NCBI GenBank assembly: GCA_903632075.3
Contig: CAHIKZ030005202.1
Location: 987,501-1,051,500, forward strand
Direction: 5' to 3'
Source of the DNA: Acanthosepion pharaonis
Lineage: Eukaryota > Mollusca > Cephalopoda > Sepiida > Sepiidae
Length of the DNA: 64,000 bases
The notes beneath the pieces are model-generated. The model worked only from the letters and a program-made list of their open reading frames with translations. It searched no databases and was not told where the DNA came from. Below, one piece after another: positions 34,393-45,169 of this stretch (position 1 is its first letter; every line of letters starts with the position of its first letter). Made by a program: the position numbers and the translations under genes.

Positions 34393-35414
34393 GAAGAAAT
34401 ATATTTTTTAATTTAGTAATTATTTTCTGTATTTTCAATTGAATAAATGAGAGACAAATCACATGCAACAATGTGTGTGTGTGTTAACCACAGTCATCTG
34501 TGATAAAATCTTACCGGGACTTCATTTTTTTTTTAAATATTGAGAAGCCTTTTCTCCAAAAACAATCAACGTTTCACCATTTATATGGCAGATGTTTACG
34601 TGTTTTGTGATGAAAATGGCTGAGACAGCATCAACGAAAAATGACCTTGAATTTCTTTTTAGTAGTACGGCCCGCCTCATGTTGAGCCATATCTGATGCT
34701 ACTCACTGGTCGGAAAAGGTTGCCCATGCCTTGTGTAGAGACAACAGTCTTTTGAAGGTTTTGCGCATTCGTGAGTCCTCCCGGCGTTTTGATGGCTAAA
34801 TCTCCAGCCTTTAAAAACATTCACAAAATCCGGCTTCAATACTTCAATACAGAATATCTAAATTTGGCTAATCTTATTGCAAAAAAAAAAAAAAAACTCC
34901 ACCGAATCCGAGACGTGATCGCATATCTAATGAATACTCGTTATCCAGAACATTTTTGCAGACTCTAGTCTTCTTAAACAAATCAATCCACTTTTTTCAT
35001 TGCTTTTCTTTTCTTTTTTTTTTTTGTTTGTTTTTTCCAGTAACATAGTTTGGAGAATATGTGATAGGAGCGAACGTATATATATTAAACAAGAGAAACG
35101 AACTCATAGTTACATGTAGGCATAAAAATAAATATCTACTTAAACACGTAGGTCAAGATTAATTTTTAATACTAATCACTGTTTAGTTTTTAGTGGATGT
35201 TACGATTTATTATAATTTATTGTTAATAATTACTGTTATTTTTAATATTACTACTTTTGAAATAAGATTTTGTTAGTTCCCTTTCATTAAATAATTGATG
35301 ATTCACTACTCTAAGATTAATAAACACACTAATTATAAATAAATGCAATTTTTTATGTTCATATGCCAATCCCGGTTATTTTAATTCACAAATATAATGT
35401 TTTGAGAAATATAA

Positions 35415-35415
<1 letters not shown>
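34393..35415. other. Nothing recognised
   Basis: About 1 kb AT-rich sequence including poly(A) and poly(T) runs. The 65-codon frame at 34771-34968 has no recognisable domain. Confidence 0.4.
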
Positions 35416-35418
<3 letters not shown>

Positions 35419-35477
<59 letters not shown>

Positions 35478-35623
35478 TAGAAACTATAATACGAATTTAT
35501 AAAATACTTAATTGCGTCTGCATTGCGGTAAACAGATATATTTTTTAAAATCGTTATATGTAACGGTCAGTCCATACTCTGCACCTGAAGATTGCGTTGT
35601 GCATGAAACCCCCGAGACTTACG

Positions 35624-35715
<92 letters not shown>
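35419..35715. repeat. (TA)n, (CA)n-(TA)n microsatellites
   Basis: TA run 35419-35472; CA run 35625-35667 continuing into TA to 35715. Confidence 0.95.
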
Positions 35716-35718
<3 letters not shown>

Positions 35719-36010
35719 ACGGACGATAATGGCTATGTCCCCATTTACATAAATACAGAAGTAAATACTGTATGTTAGTCTAGATTTGAAGATTCATTGT
35801 GGAATTAACTTGACTCACTTCTAGCAGTTGACTACTTCTTCTACGCGCCGCTGACGAATCTTATATGTGTTGTTCTTGTACTAAGTATTATCGTTCATTA
35901 CCAACCTTCGTTTGATTATTCTATTCAGTAACCTTCACTAGGTTACAACAATATATCTATATATCAGAATCATATTATTGGTCCTGACCTGGCATCTCAG
36001 ATTCAGTTAT
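35716..36010. other. Unassigned sequence
   Basis: No supported feature. Confidence 0.3.
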
Positions 36011-36014
36011 TTTC

Positions 36015-36640
36015 TACAGCCGTAAGGTAGTTTCCCTGTGCTTTTTTAAAAATTTTTTTTATAAATACTTTCATGGTAATTGTTCTGATGGACTTTCCGC
36101 TACGGTACGTAGACTTTATGAATTTAAGCACAATATTAGATTAACGGTTAGGTCTCATCATTTTAGAGTTGAAATGGTTAGAATTTAATGTAAGTTCTAT
36201 GCTGACAGTTTCTTCTGTCATACTTCTGGCTTGTGGAACTCTCTTTCGGACTATTATCCTCATCATTGTTGTTGTTATCACGAAGTCCTTCGTGTCCTTA
36301 AGCCTTTTTCAGGTGTATGCCAATAGTCTGCATGTAAACATTTTAAATATTTCCCTAGTCCAGCCGATGGAAATCTTCACGGCGAGAAGACGCCATGCTA
36401 CTTACATAGTAAGGAACCACCCTCACCCATCGGTGAGAAGTAGGTTCCACTCGAACAGCTTTTTCCCGCTAACCACTGCCCTGTGGGACCGACTCCCAAG
36501 AGGATATTTCCCCCAATCACTACAATCTTAACCTGTTCAAGGCTATGGTTAACCGTTATCTTTCACTCCTATACACATAAATGGTCTCCTAACTTAACCC
36601 TCTACCTCGAGTGGACCCCGGGCCTTGTAAAGGGTGAATA
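36015..36640 (+). pseudogene. LINE-A C-terminal remnants
   Basis: 36060-36180 reads FYKYFHGNCSDGL then VRSHHFRVEM in one frame; 36210-36240 reads LACGTLF. From about 36390 a second piece reads YIVRNHPHPSVRSRFHSNSF, FPLTTALWDRLPRGYFPQS. Between them CACGAAGTCC...TTTTTCAGG is a relic of the hairpin type seen elsewhere. No continuous frame. Confidence 0.7.
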
Positions 36641-36769
36641 TCGCTGTAAAAAAATGCCTGTTTAGTTTCATTCGCTAAGACTATGTAGAAGTCTCTACTA
36701 AAATATACAAAATTCAATAACTCTAATTTGAACCACTCCCATAGTAGCAAACGACCCACATTCATTCCG

Positions 36770-37000
36770 TGTTCCATTGGTGAGAAGTAAGTTCCACTCG
36801 AACAGATTCTTCCCGCGAAGCACTGTCCTGTGGAACCGACTCCCAACAGGATGTTTTCCTGATCACTACAATCTTAACCTGTTCAAGGCTTTGGCTAAAC
36901 AGTTGTCTTCCAAAACCTATACACATAAATGGTCTCCTAACTTATACCTCTACCTCGAGTGGCCCCCAGGCCTTGTAAAGGGAAAACGCTGGGTTAAACT
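36770..37000 (+). pseudogene. LINE-A-type C-terminal remnant, near-duplicate of 36420-36640
   Basis: VRSKFHSNRFFPRSTVLWNR, LPTGCFPDHYNLNLFKALAK and HKWSPNLYLYLEWPPGLVKG. The nucleotide sequence repeats the preceding fragment (TACACATAAATGGTCTCCTA, CTACCTCGAGTGG) about 370 bp downstream in direct orientation. Confidence 0.75.
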
Positions 37001-37365
37001 TCACTTTTTAATAAAATCTTTGCTATTCTTTTTGCACGATAAATTTTACACAGCGTGCTTAAAGGTTTTCTATTTTCTAAGGTTTTCTATTTTTCTAAGC
37101 GTCGACCGACATTCATTTTTTAGCATTCTAGAACATAACTGCAAAAGGCAATCTTTTCTGAAGGATCGCAAAGCCGCTAGACACTGTGTCTTCCGTTTGC
37201 CAGTCGTAATTTCCGGCGTCTAACGACAGTTGTCATGCGCACTGGACATTTTGCGATTCAGACAAATAACAGAGAGGCCGAATCAAACAAACATCATTTT
37301 CGACGAGCAGTTGCTTCAAAATAGAGTAACTTATAAAGAAACAAAAAATACTTGTTAGAACGAAG
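37001..37365. other. Unassigned sequence
   Basis: Nothing recognised. Confidence 0.3.
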
Positions 37366-37369
37366 CTGA

Positions 37370-37590
37370 CTTTTCTTCCCTGATAATTACAAACTTCAAA
37401 AATTCAAATGCAACATCAATCGCCATCTTCTGTCTTCTTGAATCCCGTTCATCTTTTGTCCTTTCCTCAATCCTCACCCTTACTAAATCTTTTCTCCCCA
37501 TTTCACTTCCTGTGACCCCACTACGTAATAGTGGCATTCCTTCCTTGCTTGGGGTGAAATGATAAGAAATAACCATATATTTAAATCCAT
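37370..37590 (+). mobile_element. LINE-A 3' end
   Basis: AAATTCAAATGCAACATCAA (FKCN.N codons), TCTGTCTTCTTGAATCCC, then TTCCTTGCTTGGGGTGAAAT and GATAAGAAATA. Same terminus as 22645-22841 but without an (AAT)n run. Confidence 0.65.
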
Positions 37591-37599
37591 CTTAGAAAG

Positions 37600-37925
37600 A
37601 AACCATTAATGGCCGTCCTTCCGATATTTCATGCGAAAAAAAGCTAACATGACACTTCTTTCTTCTTTTATATGCCATGTCTCTTCAGGACGTAGAGAAT
37701 CATGGCCCTCCACATCTTCCTGTTTCTTGTAGCTCTTAATAAGTTTTTTTTTTTTTTTTGTTATTTCTCCAAAAACCTGTTCTGTCATCCATTTACTCAA
37801 GACCATCAAGTATGTTACGCGCTGCTTACCTCAGTCTTGTGGGTATCAGGTTTTCCAAGCCCTCCTTCCTCATTACAGGCCTCGGAAATTTCAACTGCCT
37901 CTTCCTGATGTTAAGTATATGTTTC
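37600..37925 (-). pseudogene. LINE-B C-terminal remnant
   Basis: Reverse strand: LSKWMTEQVFGEITKKKK, KKLIKSYKKQEDVEGHDSLR, matching the KWM.EQG..EI..........KD..LW..M block of the family, then the AACTTGAT-type 3' end. Confidence 0.75.
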
Positions 37926-37937
37926 CTTTTTAATTAC

Positions 37938-38157
37938 TGTTATGGTAATTTACCCACGCACGCATGGACTCTCCTAGCTACAAATAGGAGCAGGTACTGC
38001 CTTTTAGAGAGAGAAGTTTCCAGCAGTCAGCTCTGACAGTCGAACCGAACATTCTTGCTGTAACACTGTCGTTTGTATATGTTTGTATTACTATTTCTGT
38101 TAATATATTTGTTTAACTCAATTCCTCTCTTTGTGTCTTTTATTTTTGGCCCTAACA
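37938..38157 (+). mobile_element. Solo LTR
   Basis: 220 bp starting TGTTATGGTAATTTACCC and ending GGCCCTAACA, so the TGTTA/TAACA ends are inverted as in LTRs. Inside, TACAAATAGGAGCAGG is a degraded TATA region followed by GTACTGCC. No coding sequence or second full LTR; flanking 5-bp duplications are not identical. Confidence 0.6.
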
Positions 38158-38239
38158 ATGCCACAACATTTCCTTATCTCAGTCTGTTCATTATCTATCT
38201 ATCTATTTATCTATCTATCTAAATCTAAATTTTTGGGCT

Positions 38240-38425
38240 TCCAGCTATAAATAGGAGCAGGTACTGCCGAAGTAATTTACCCCGCATGCATATGTTTGGG
38301 CTCTCTTTGTGCTATAAATAGGAGCAGGTACTGCCTTTTTAGAGAGGGAAGTTTCCTAGAGTCAGCTCTGACAGTCGAACCGAACTTTCTTGCTGTATCA
38401 CTCTCATTTGTATATGTTTTCTTAA
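38240..38425 (+). mobile_element. Partial LTR copies with intact TATA boxes
   Basis: GCTATAAATAGGAGCAGGTA occurs at about 38244 and 38311, each followed by CTGCC. The second continues through GAGAGGGAAGTTTCC, AGTCAGCTCTGACAGTCGAA and TTCTTGCTGTATCACTC like the solo LTR upstream. They look like rearranged pieces of the same LTR. Confidence 0.6.
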
Positions 38426-38800
38426 GTCACTTTACGGCATCCGAGGGGATACCCGTTGTAGGGTAATGGTTAACGAGCATATCTTGCGTGACATTGACAG
38501 TGAAAAGGAAAACTTCTTTATTGTGGTGTTAGGAATAGATAAAGTTTGTTGAATATTGGGAGGCAAGGAAATCATATATTTCTTCTTAGGTTGTGTCTCA
38601 AGTTCCTTCAGGACAGATGTAATTCTAGATCCCCCCCTCATCCCCGGTGCGGCTTTTGTTACTCTAGGTAACTCCTGAGATTGAATCAAACTTTCAAAAA
38701 CACGAATCGTTTTCTAAAACGACTTGTCAGATTGAGACTTCTTTTGAATGTCAAGGATTTGCACCAAACGCCATCAGAAATATCTAAACTGATTGCTTTT
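38426..38800. other. Unassigned, with one tRNA-like start
   Basis: GTTGTAGGGTAATGGTTAAC near 38455 resembles the A-box family at 53720. Nothing else recognised. Confidence 0.3.
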
Positions 38801-39335
38801 ATAAAACCGTATTCTCAGATCGATGGTTGAAGATGGCACTGAGCGAATGAATCCTGTAGGTTTCATTGAGGACCACCCTTCTTCGAAACTCGTAGATTGC
38901 CGCTACAGAATCACACACTGGGATGTGTACCAATAAAACCGCTTTATAAGATCAATGGTTAAAAATCCATTGAACGAATGAATCCTGTAGGTTTCATTGA
39001 GGACCATCCTTCTTCGAAACTCTTAGATTGACGCGACGGAATCACACTCGGAGAACTGTACCAATGAAACCGCTTCATAAGATGAATGGTTAAAAAATGA
39101 CATTGAATGAATGAATCCTGTAGGTCTCAGTGAGGACCATCTTTCTTCTGACCTCTTAGATTGGCGCTATAGAATTACACTCGGAGAACTGTACCAATAA
39201 AACCGCTTTATAAGATGAATGGTTAAAAAATGACATTGAATGAATGAATCCTGTAGGTCTCAGTGAGGACCGAGCCTTTTTCGAAAATCTTAGATTGGCG
39301 CTACAGAATCACAAACGAAGAACTGTACCAAATAA
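38800..39335 (+). repeat. 132-bp tandem repeat, about 4 copies
   Basis: ATCCTGTAGG starts at 38851, 38982, 39115 and 39248 (spacing 131-133). Units share CATTGAGGACCA, CTTAGATTG, CGGAGAACTGTACCAA and AAACCGCTTTATAAGAT. Function unknown. Confidence 0.9.
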
Positions 39336-39640
39336 AGGCAACTACATGCTTTCATCTTCATAATTATTGTAACGTTAACAAATAAGAACACAAGAAAAAA
39401 CTCTTTGGCGCAAAATTATTGTTTATTCAACTCTGGACGTCGTCAATTAATATCGGAGTAAGTGTGTGTTGTATTGTGAGGCTGTATACAAACATGGATC
39501 TTTTTGTGAGGATGTGAAAGATTATATATTTTTTTCCTTCTCGGTTGGGACGCTTATATGCTTCTGTGCCGATCCTAAGTGCAGCTGAGTCTAGAATCTA
39601 TTTACAAATCAAGGGAAGCCACTGACACACAGTGAAGCGC
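39336..39640. other. Nothing recognised
   Basis: No supported feature. Confidence 0.3.
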
Positions 39641-40860
39641 GAATATGCACTTGGTGGCAATGCGGGAACTTTTCACATCAACACTCTGATGCATCTGGCT
39701 TCTTTTATGTTCTAGTGCGTCACAGAGAGCAGAGTATATTTTAGTATCCCGTAGGGTGAGCCCAGTATTTATTGGGATAATTACAGAACGTCTTCTTTAT
39801 GTGACATGCCCCATAATGACGTAGGGGCTATGGCTCTCCACAATATCCTGTCCTTTGTAGTTCTTAATAAATTTTGTCTTTCCGTCATTTCTCCTAAACT
39901 CTGTTCCGCCATCCATTTACTTAAGCTCATCATCCCTCTTGACCTCCATCTATCTTGTGAGTATCAGATTTTCCAAGCCTTCCTTCCTCATTATGTGCCC
40001 CAGAAATTCCAACTGTCTCTTCTTGAGACAGAAATTCCAACTGTCTTTTTCTTTCTACACCCGTAAGTTAGCTCCCCTGTGCTTTTTTTATATATAAATA
40101 ATTTCATGATAATTGTTCTGATGAATTTTCCACTACGGCACGTAGACTTTATGAATTTAAGCGCAGTACTAGATTGGCGGTTAGGTCTCATAATTTTACA
40201 GTTGAATTGTTTTAAAAAAAGATACTCATACTTAAGTATCTTTTTTGTTTCCATTTTCTAAAAATCTCGTCACAGCGTCCTTTCTGCTGTTCTCTGTCTT
40301 TGAGGAAATTTTCCAGCACTCAATGCCATATAGGAAGACAGATATCACGTAAGACTTCAGTATTCCTTTCTTTGTTTCTAACGAAGTTTTTTTTCTGTCT
40401 CTTAATTCTCTGCTTAGCTTTTGGAAGGCATCTTTCGCTATGCCAATGCGCCTTCGGATTTCGGTGCCATACTTTCCGTCCTCTGTTAGAATTCTTCCCA
40501 GATATCTAAATTTTATACTTGTTTGATTTTGTTATCTCCGATTTGGAATTTGAAATTTGGACTCAAACTTTTGCTGACAACCATGTATTCTGTTTTCTTA
40601 AAATTAAGGTTTAATTATTTCTTCTCGCTGTCCTATAGGTGTTTTTGCAGTTTTTTTTCCGTGTCTGCTATCAGCATTGCCATCTTCATATGCTGTTAAT
40701 ATTATGTCCGCCAATAATGAATCCTGATAGGACATCTATTTGTCTTAGAATTGCCTCATTGTATATGTTGAATAAGTCCGGCGAGAAGACACATCCTTGT
40801 CTTACACCCCTTTCTGTTTGGCTGAACTCCTTTTCTATCCCTACGCAAGCGGTTTGAGCC
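39640..40860 (-). pseudogene. LINE-B (RTE-like) reverse transcriptase, longest copy
   Basis: Reverse strand from 40860: AQTACVGIEKEFSQTERGVR, QGCVFSPDLFNIYNEAILRQ, IDVLSGFIIGGHNINS. GVRQG.V.SP.LFNIY is reverse-transcriptase palm motif 4. A frame change follows and YEDG stands where the catalytic YADD box belongs, so the active site is lost. After that come FRYLGRILTEDGKYGTEIRR, RIGIAKDAFQKLSRELRDRK, SLETKKGILKSYVISV and LYGIECWKISSKTE. The C-terminus is interrupted by a LINE-A fragment (40042-40250). The 3' UTR extends to about 39640. The endonuclease half upstream is missing. Confidence 0.85.
40042..40250 (+). pseudogene. LINE-A fragment nested inside LINE-B
   Basis: TTTCATGATAATTGTTCTGA, TTTCCACTACGGCACGTAGA and CTTTATGAATTTAAGCGCAG parallel 36070-36180 in the same orientation. 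Immediately to the left AGAAATTCCAACTGTCT is duplicated in LINE-B sequence. Confidence 0.7.
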
Positions 40861-41185
40861 AGTATAAGTTCTTGATTATTCTAATATGTTCTTGATTGTT
40901 CCAACAAATTTTTGTAAACACAGAGTTTTTCTTTTTTTTTCCTCCTCATTTTTTCGCGTCAGATGTTATTCTAACTACAGCCCGTCTTTCTGAAATTGAC
41001 AACTTGGTCGAACAATTTTCGGCTACAACTAGCTACACGTGAGACATCTCCCCCCCCCTCCCAAAGCGGTTTGCGCCAGTATAAGTTTTTGGTTACTCTA
41101 ATATGTCTTTGATTATTCCAACACAGGTTATTTATTAAAACGGATATTCGGTTAAGTGATTGTATATGGAATTAATGACTTATTA
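40861..41185. repeat. Small duplicated segments
   Basis: GCCAGTATAAGTTCTTGATT at about 40858 recurs as GCCAGTATAAGTTTTTGGTT at 41068. Between them TTATTCTAACTACAGCCCGT and CTTTCTGAAATTG match 48980-49020. Confidence 0.6.
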
Positions 41186-41546
41186 TCAGTAGAGCCCGGC
41201 GTTGCCCGGGGATGTAACAGTAAGAGATAGATCAAGTATCGACCATCATAAAGACTGAAAAATAAAATTGACAAAGATTATTGTTTAACATTGACGGACA
41301 CGTTAATTAGTTTTTTGTTTTGTTTTGTTTCAAACAAAAAACATTGTTTTCAATCGTTATGAGTCTACCGATTGAATAGAATTTTATTATAAACAATTGT
41401 CTTCTAAATGGAATTTTTAAAGCATTCTGAATGTAAAAATAAAAAAAAAAAAATGTGCAAGACAATAAGAAAAAACCTGCCAAAAAAAGTGAAGTTTTGT
41501 TGAAATCGGTTGAAAAATGTAGGAAATCCGATCCCATATATAAACG

Positions 41547-41600
<54 letters not shown>

Positions 41601-41804
41601 ATCTGGGTTTAAGTATAACTCGATATGAGTTGTCCCCCTTTCATTCTCGCGATCCCTCTTAATCGTGTTTTCAAATTGATTTCGTGCAAAAACAATTGTG
41701 TTTTTCAATTTTGGCGCTATCAGAACCACCGCAAGGTAATTTTTACCAGTCAGTGAAGTTTTGTTGAAATCGGTTGAAAAATAGAAATCCGATCCAATAT
41801 ATAA

Positions 41805-41838
<34 letters not shown>

Positions 41839-41860
41839 CTTGGGTTTTTAATAAGTATGA
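41186..41860 (-). mobile_element. Non-autonomous Helitron-like element, copy 2
   Basis: On the reverse strand it begins TC (41860-41859) after A and ends CTGA (41189-41186) before T. Just before the end CCCGG-GCAACG-CCGGG forms the GC hairpin typical of Helitron 3' ends. It has two (GT)n blocks (41811-41837 and 41551-41596), as copy 1. No helicase sequence. Confidence 0.75.
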
Positions 41861-42010
41861 TACCAATACTTACCTGGCCCAGGGCTCCGTCCCTGGGCTG
41901 GTGGTATCACGGCTACGACTAGCTTGGACCGGCTCTGACCAGTTTGGACCAGCTATGACAAGCCGAGACCAGATATGACCAGCTTAGACCAGTGGCCCGA
42001 GTGAAAAAAA
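41861..42010 (+). repeat. U1-like 13-mer followed by short GACCAGCT repeats
   Basis: ATACTTACCTGGC near 41873 equals the 5' end of animal U1 snRNA; the following sequence CCAGGGC..GTCCCTGGGC does not continue as U1. After that GACCAGCT/GACCAGTT recurs every 20-24 bp to about 41990. Could be a chimeric U1 relic or chance. Confidence 0.3.
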
Positions 42011-42685
42011 CTCGGGTTCCCACGTTAAAAACTGACCTTGTGTCACAACCTTACACAGTGGGGGGTCAAGTAAATATCCTTATACTGTTGACTGAAAGTC
42101 CTGGACAAAAGTCATGACGCCGAGGTCTGGTTTTTTTTTTCTTTTCAGCTGACACAAATGGTTCTTTATTTGGCCTTTGAATTTAAAAAAAAAAAATTTT
42201 GTGCCAGCTACAATTGTGAAAGGAAAGCCAGTGTGGCCTGTCCAGTGGTAATCACGAGAGGCAGGAATTCAATCAATCTAAAAGGGACATATTTAAAAAT
42301 GACGCCAACGTTTCCTTGCCAACGACAGGAAAAAAAAAACGGACAAAAGATTTACATGCTTTTACGGTGTCACGTGGTCTCACTTCTTCCGCGCTCAAAG
42401 TAACCCACGCATTAGATGAATATTATTATTTTTTTTTTTAAATTAATATTTTATTTATTTTCTCGGGAAAATGTAGCCATTGTTTGTGTTGAAAAAAAAA
42501 AACTGTAACAAGCCAAAAGAAAAAAAAAAAAAAATAAAGATGGCAACGTTGATGCGTTAAGACAAACTTCCAGAGTAAAAAATAAATGCCTGCTCAGTTC
42601 TTACTGATCCACGTTACTATATCATTACTAGTACTACTTATATATGCGCAAAAAATGGCAGCGCAACAGGTGATTGGAGAAGATA
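42011..42685. other. Nothing recognised; A/T runs
   Basis: Several homopolymer A or T runs (42130, 42185, 42330, 42430, 42495, 42515). The 81-codon frame at 42158 is not supported. Confidence 0.4.
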
Positions 42686-42689
42686 AGCA

Positions 42690-42860
42690 TTGCCATTCTA
42701 TTTCGATTTAAACGAAATCAATTTGCTAGTTGTAACCGTAGGTTCTATGATAAGAGGTTCTTCTGCGACACTTCTCTTTGGTGGAACTCTCTTCCTGAAT
42801 TCAGAAGGAGAAACACGGCCCTTAATGTGCGCATAATATGACCAGCCCAGCGAATATATG
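42690..42860 (+). pseudogene. LINE-A short C-terminal remnant
   Basis: CNRRFYDKRFFCDTSLWWNS then LPEFRRR matches the RFY..SFFPRTSRLWNSLP segment. Confidence 0.6.
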
Positions 42861-42945
42861 ATCGAATTAGAAATGTTTCTAGGTCTCACTTTGAAAACAT
42901 ATTAATACCACAAACACACACACATATCCTTAAATATAATACGCC

Positions 42946-42951
<6 letters not shown>

Positions 42952-43011
<60 letters not shown>

Positions 43012-43013
43012 CG

Positions 43014-43053
<40 letters not shown>
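42952..43053. repeat. (TA)n-(GA)n-(TAGA)n compound microsatellite
   Basis: Three pure runs in succession, abutting the following fold-back element. Confidence 0.95.
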
Positions 43054-43063
43054 TATTAAAACA

Positions 43064-43445
43064 TATTGTTAAATATAACAGACAACGAATGTCTATTATG
43101 TTTGATCATGAGCCGTTCTAAGCTTCGTATAGTTGCTTTAATTTCGGGAGAAAATAAACTGTTCAACATTTGGGTTTTTCTACGATGCTGTTCCACTTCT
43201 ATGTCAATATAACAAGATATCATCTTTGATGGTGAATATCTTTGCTGAAATGTACATACAACCAGTCTGAAGATGGCTCACGTGAGCCGAAAGCTTAGAT
43301 GAAGGAACAGCATAAAAATATTATCCAAATGTTGGACAATTTTTGTCTCTATTTTCTCCCGAAATTAAAGAAGCTATACGAAGTTTAAAACAGCTCATGA
43401 TCAAACATAATATACATTAGTTGTTTGTTATATTTAAGCATATAT
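43064..43445. mobile_element. Fold-back element with hammerhead-like hairpin in the loop
   Basis: The left arm (43064-43195: CGAATGTCTATTATGTTTGA, ATCATGAGC, TAATTTCGGGAGAAAATA) is mirrored in the right arm (43300-43445: TATTTTCTCCCGAAATTA, GCTCATGATCAAACATAATA). In the loop 43267-43292 reads CTGAAGA, T, GGCTCACGTGAGCC, GAAA. Confidence 0.8.
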
Positions 43446-43831
43446 ATTTGAATAATGGTCTACTGCCCCAATACACTATATATATATGTGAGTGCGTGTG
43501 TGTGTCTGTGTGCGTGAGTGTATGTGTGTGTGTGTATGTATATTTAGGCAGCAAATTCTCTTTTAGGCATGTCTGATTAAAATAAATTACAAACATTATG
43601 TCTGCTTATTTTTAGCATAATCCGTTCATATTCACGGATATTTTTCCGTGTATTACAATCAAATGAGGCACAAAAAGAACTGTGACCAGGAAAATTACTT
43701 TTTATTTCCCAAGTACAGTCCATCTTTTTCTGAGATCATTACCAGGGGTGCAACTAGTAAGCAAAAACTATGTGTAGCTACATTACTGAATTCAGCAATG
43801 GATAGCTACGCATAGTCAGAAATTGACGGAG

Positions 43832-43880
<49 letters not shown>
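43446..43880. repeat. GT-rich stretch and (TA)n microsatellite
   Basis: TGTGTG variants 43490-43540; TA run 43832-43877. Between them no gene. Confidence 0.85.
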
Positions 43881-44105
43881 TATTTAAGACATTTTTATAC
43901 ATTCTTTTTATAGATAGAAATATTTAAGTAAATGCTGTTTTATAATAAACAGTATTAAACTACATTTACCGGTCTGAATGTCCGAGAAATTTTCAAAGAA
44001 AATATTCGTCCTCCGACAGGAATCGAACCTGTATCTTATACGGAACCGTCGTATGGTCCGACGTGCCTTAACCGATTGAGCCACAGAGGAACGTTGGGTT
44101 GGAAA
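43880..44105 (-). mobile_element. tRNA-derived SINE, copy 2
   Basis: 44009-44090 on the reverse strand is tRNA-like: acceptor TCCTCTG / CGGAGGA, TGGCTCAATCGGTTAAGGCA, anticodon stem CGTCG/CGACG, GGTTCGATTCC. The loop base before the anticodon is A, not U. The tail matches copy 1 through GGTAAATGTAG to TATAAAAATGTCTT and runs into the (TA)n at 43832-43877. Confidence 0.8.
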
Positions 44106-44428
44106 GGTCGATTTTACTGCCTTAAAATTACAATCTTCAATGAATCTCTCACGTACATTTATATCTGCTCAAAGCGTACTCAAATGTAAACAAATGACGT
44201 CACACAATATGAAATGGACAAAGACATTTAAGACATTTTTATGTTTATACATTATTTTTATGTGTTTCTGTATAGGATATGCTAGTCTGTTTCATGCTAG
44301 ACGCAATCGTCAGGCTTGACGATTGCGTCTGCATGAAACAGACTGTCCTTCTCAGTGTTGACTTCAGTGTTCACGTTTATATTTACACACCCTATCTCTG
44401 ATATTGAGCACTTTATCCATAAACATAG

Positions 44429-44435
<7 letters not shown>
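44106..44435. repeat. SINE-tail fragment and short palindrome
   Basis: GAAATGGACAAAGACATTTA near 44210 is a second SINE tail piece. 44291-44348 is a palindrome: AGTCTGTTTCATGC and GACGCAATCGTCA mirrored by TGACGATTGCGTC and GCATGAAACAGACT. It is related to 5600-5790. Confidence 0.75.

Positions 44436-44484
<49 letters not shown>
44431..44484. repeat. (TA)n microsatellite
   Basis: Joined directly to the hairpin that follows. Confidence 0.95.
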
Positions 44485-44488
<4 letters not shown>

Positions 44489-44646
44489 AAAGGCTTAAAC
44501 ACTAATATTCCATAGTCATAATTTATTCCATTGGAATCGTAAATACGATCCAATTCATCAAACTGCTGATGAATTCGATCGTATTTACGATTCCAATGGA
44601 ATAAATTATGACCATGGAATATTAGTGTTTAAGCCTTTTTATTATA
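44483..44646. mobile_element. 164-bp near-perfect hairpin element
   Basis: ATAATAAAAGGCTTAAACAC ... at the left is mirrored at the right by GTGTTTAAGCCTTTTTATTAT-type sequence. Arms of about 77 bp differ at about three positions, with a loop near CAAACTGCTG. No coding sequence. Sequence identity suggests recent origin or gene conversion between arms. Confidence 0.85.
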
Positions 44647-44787
44647 TCCTTACTCTGTCCTGGACATTGAGTTCTACCTGGATTCTATCCTCTTGGAATT
44701 TTTTTATTCAAAATATATATTTATGTGTATGCATGTATGTATATATATTTATATATTTTGCATATGTATGTGTATATTTACCACTAA

Positions 44788-44791
<4 letters not shown>

Positions 44792-44841
<50 letters not shown>
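44792..44841. repeat. (TATC)n microsatellite
   Basis: TATC run. Confidence 0.95.
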
Positions 44842-44929
44842 ATATGCATATTTCGTTGAATACGACAGACAGTTTGTTTTGATTTATTTTATTTTATACA
44901 ATTTCTCATGCGATCCAATAATTTTTTCT

Positions 44930-45020
44930 TTTCAGAAGATAAATTATATAAAAACTGTCCGAATGTTCTTTTTATCCCAGCGCTTTCGGCTATACATTTA
45001 GCCATTTTCAAGGATTAAAT
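44930..45020 (-). ncRNA. Penelope-like tail hairpin
   Basis: Reverse strand: TTGAAAA, T, GGCTA-AATGTA-TAGCC, GAAAGCGCTGG, then ATAAAAAGAACATTCGGACA. It parallels 13452-13530 with a different helix interior. Confidence 0.45.
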
Positions 45021-45113
45021 ATTTTAACTGTTAAATAAGAAATATTTTGTTGTATTTATGTTTTTATACAATGTTTTCATTTTTCAAAACACGGTCAAGA
45101 TATTGCATCCATC

Positions 45114-45115
<2 letters not shown>

Positions 45116-45150
<35 letters not shown>
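45116..45150. repeat. (CA)n microsatellite
   Basis: CA run at the left edge of family X. Confidence 0.95.
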
Positions 45151-45153
<3 letters not shown>

Positions 45154-45169
45154 TATTATAAATATGGTT

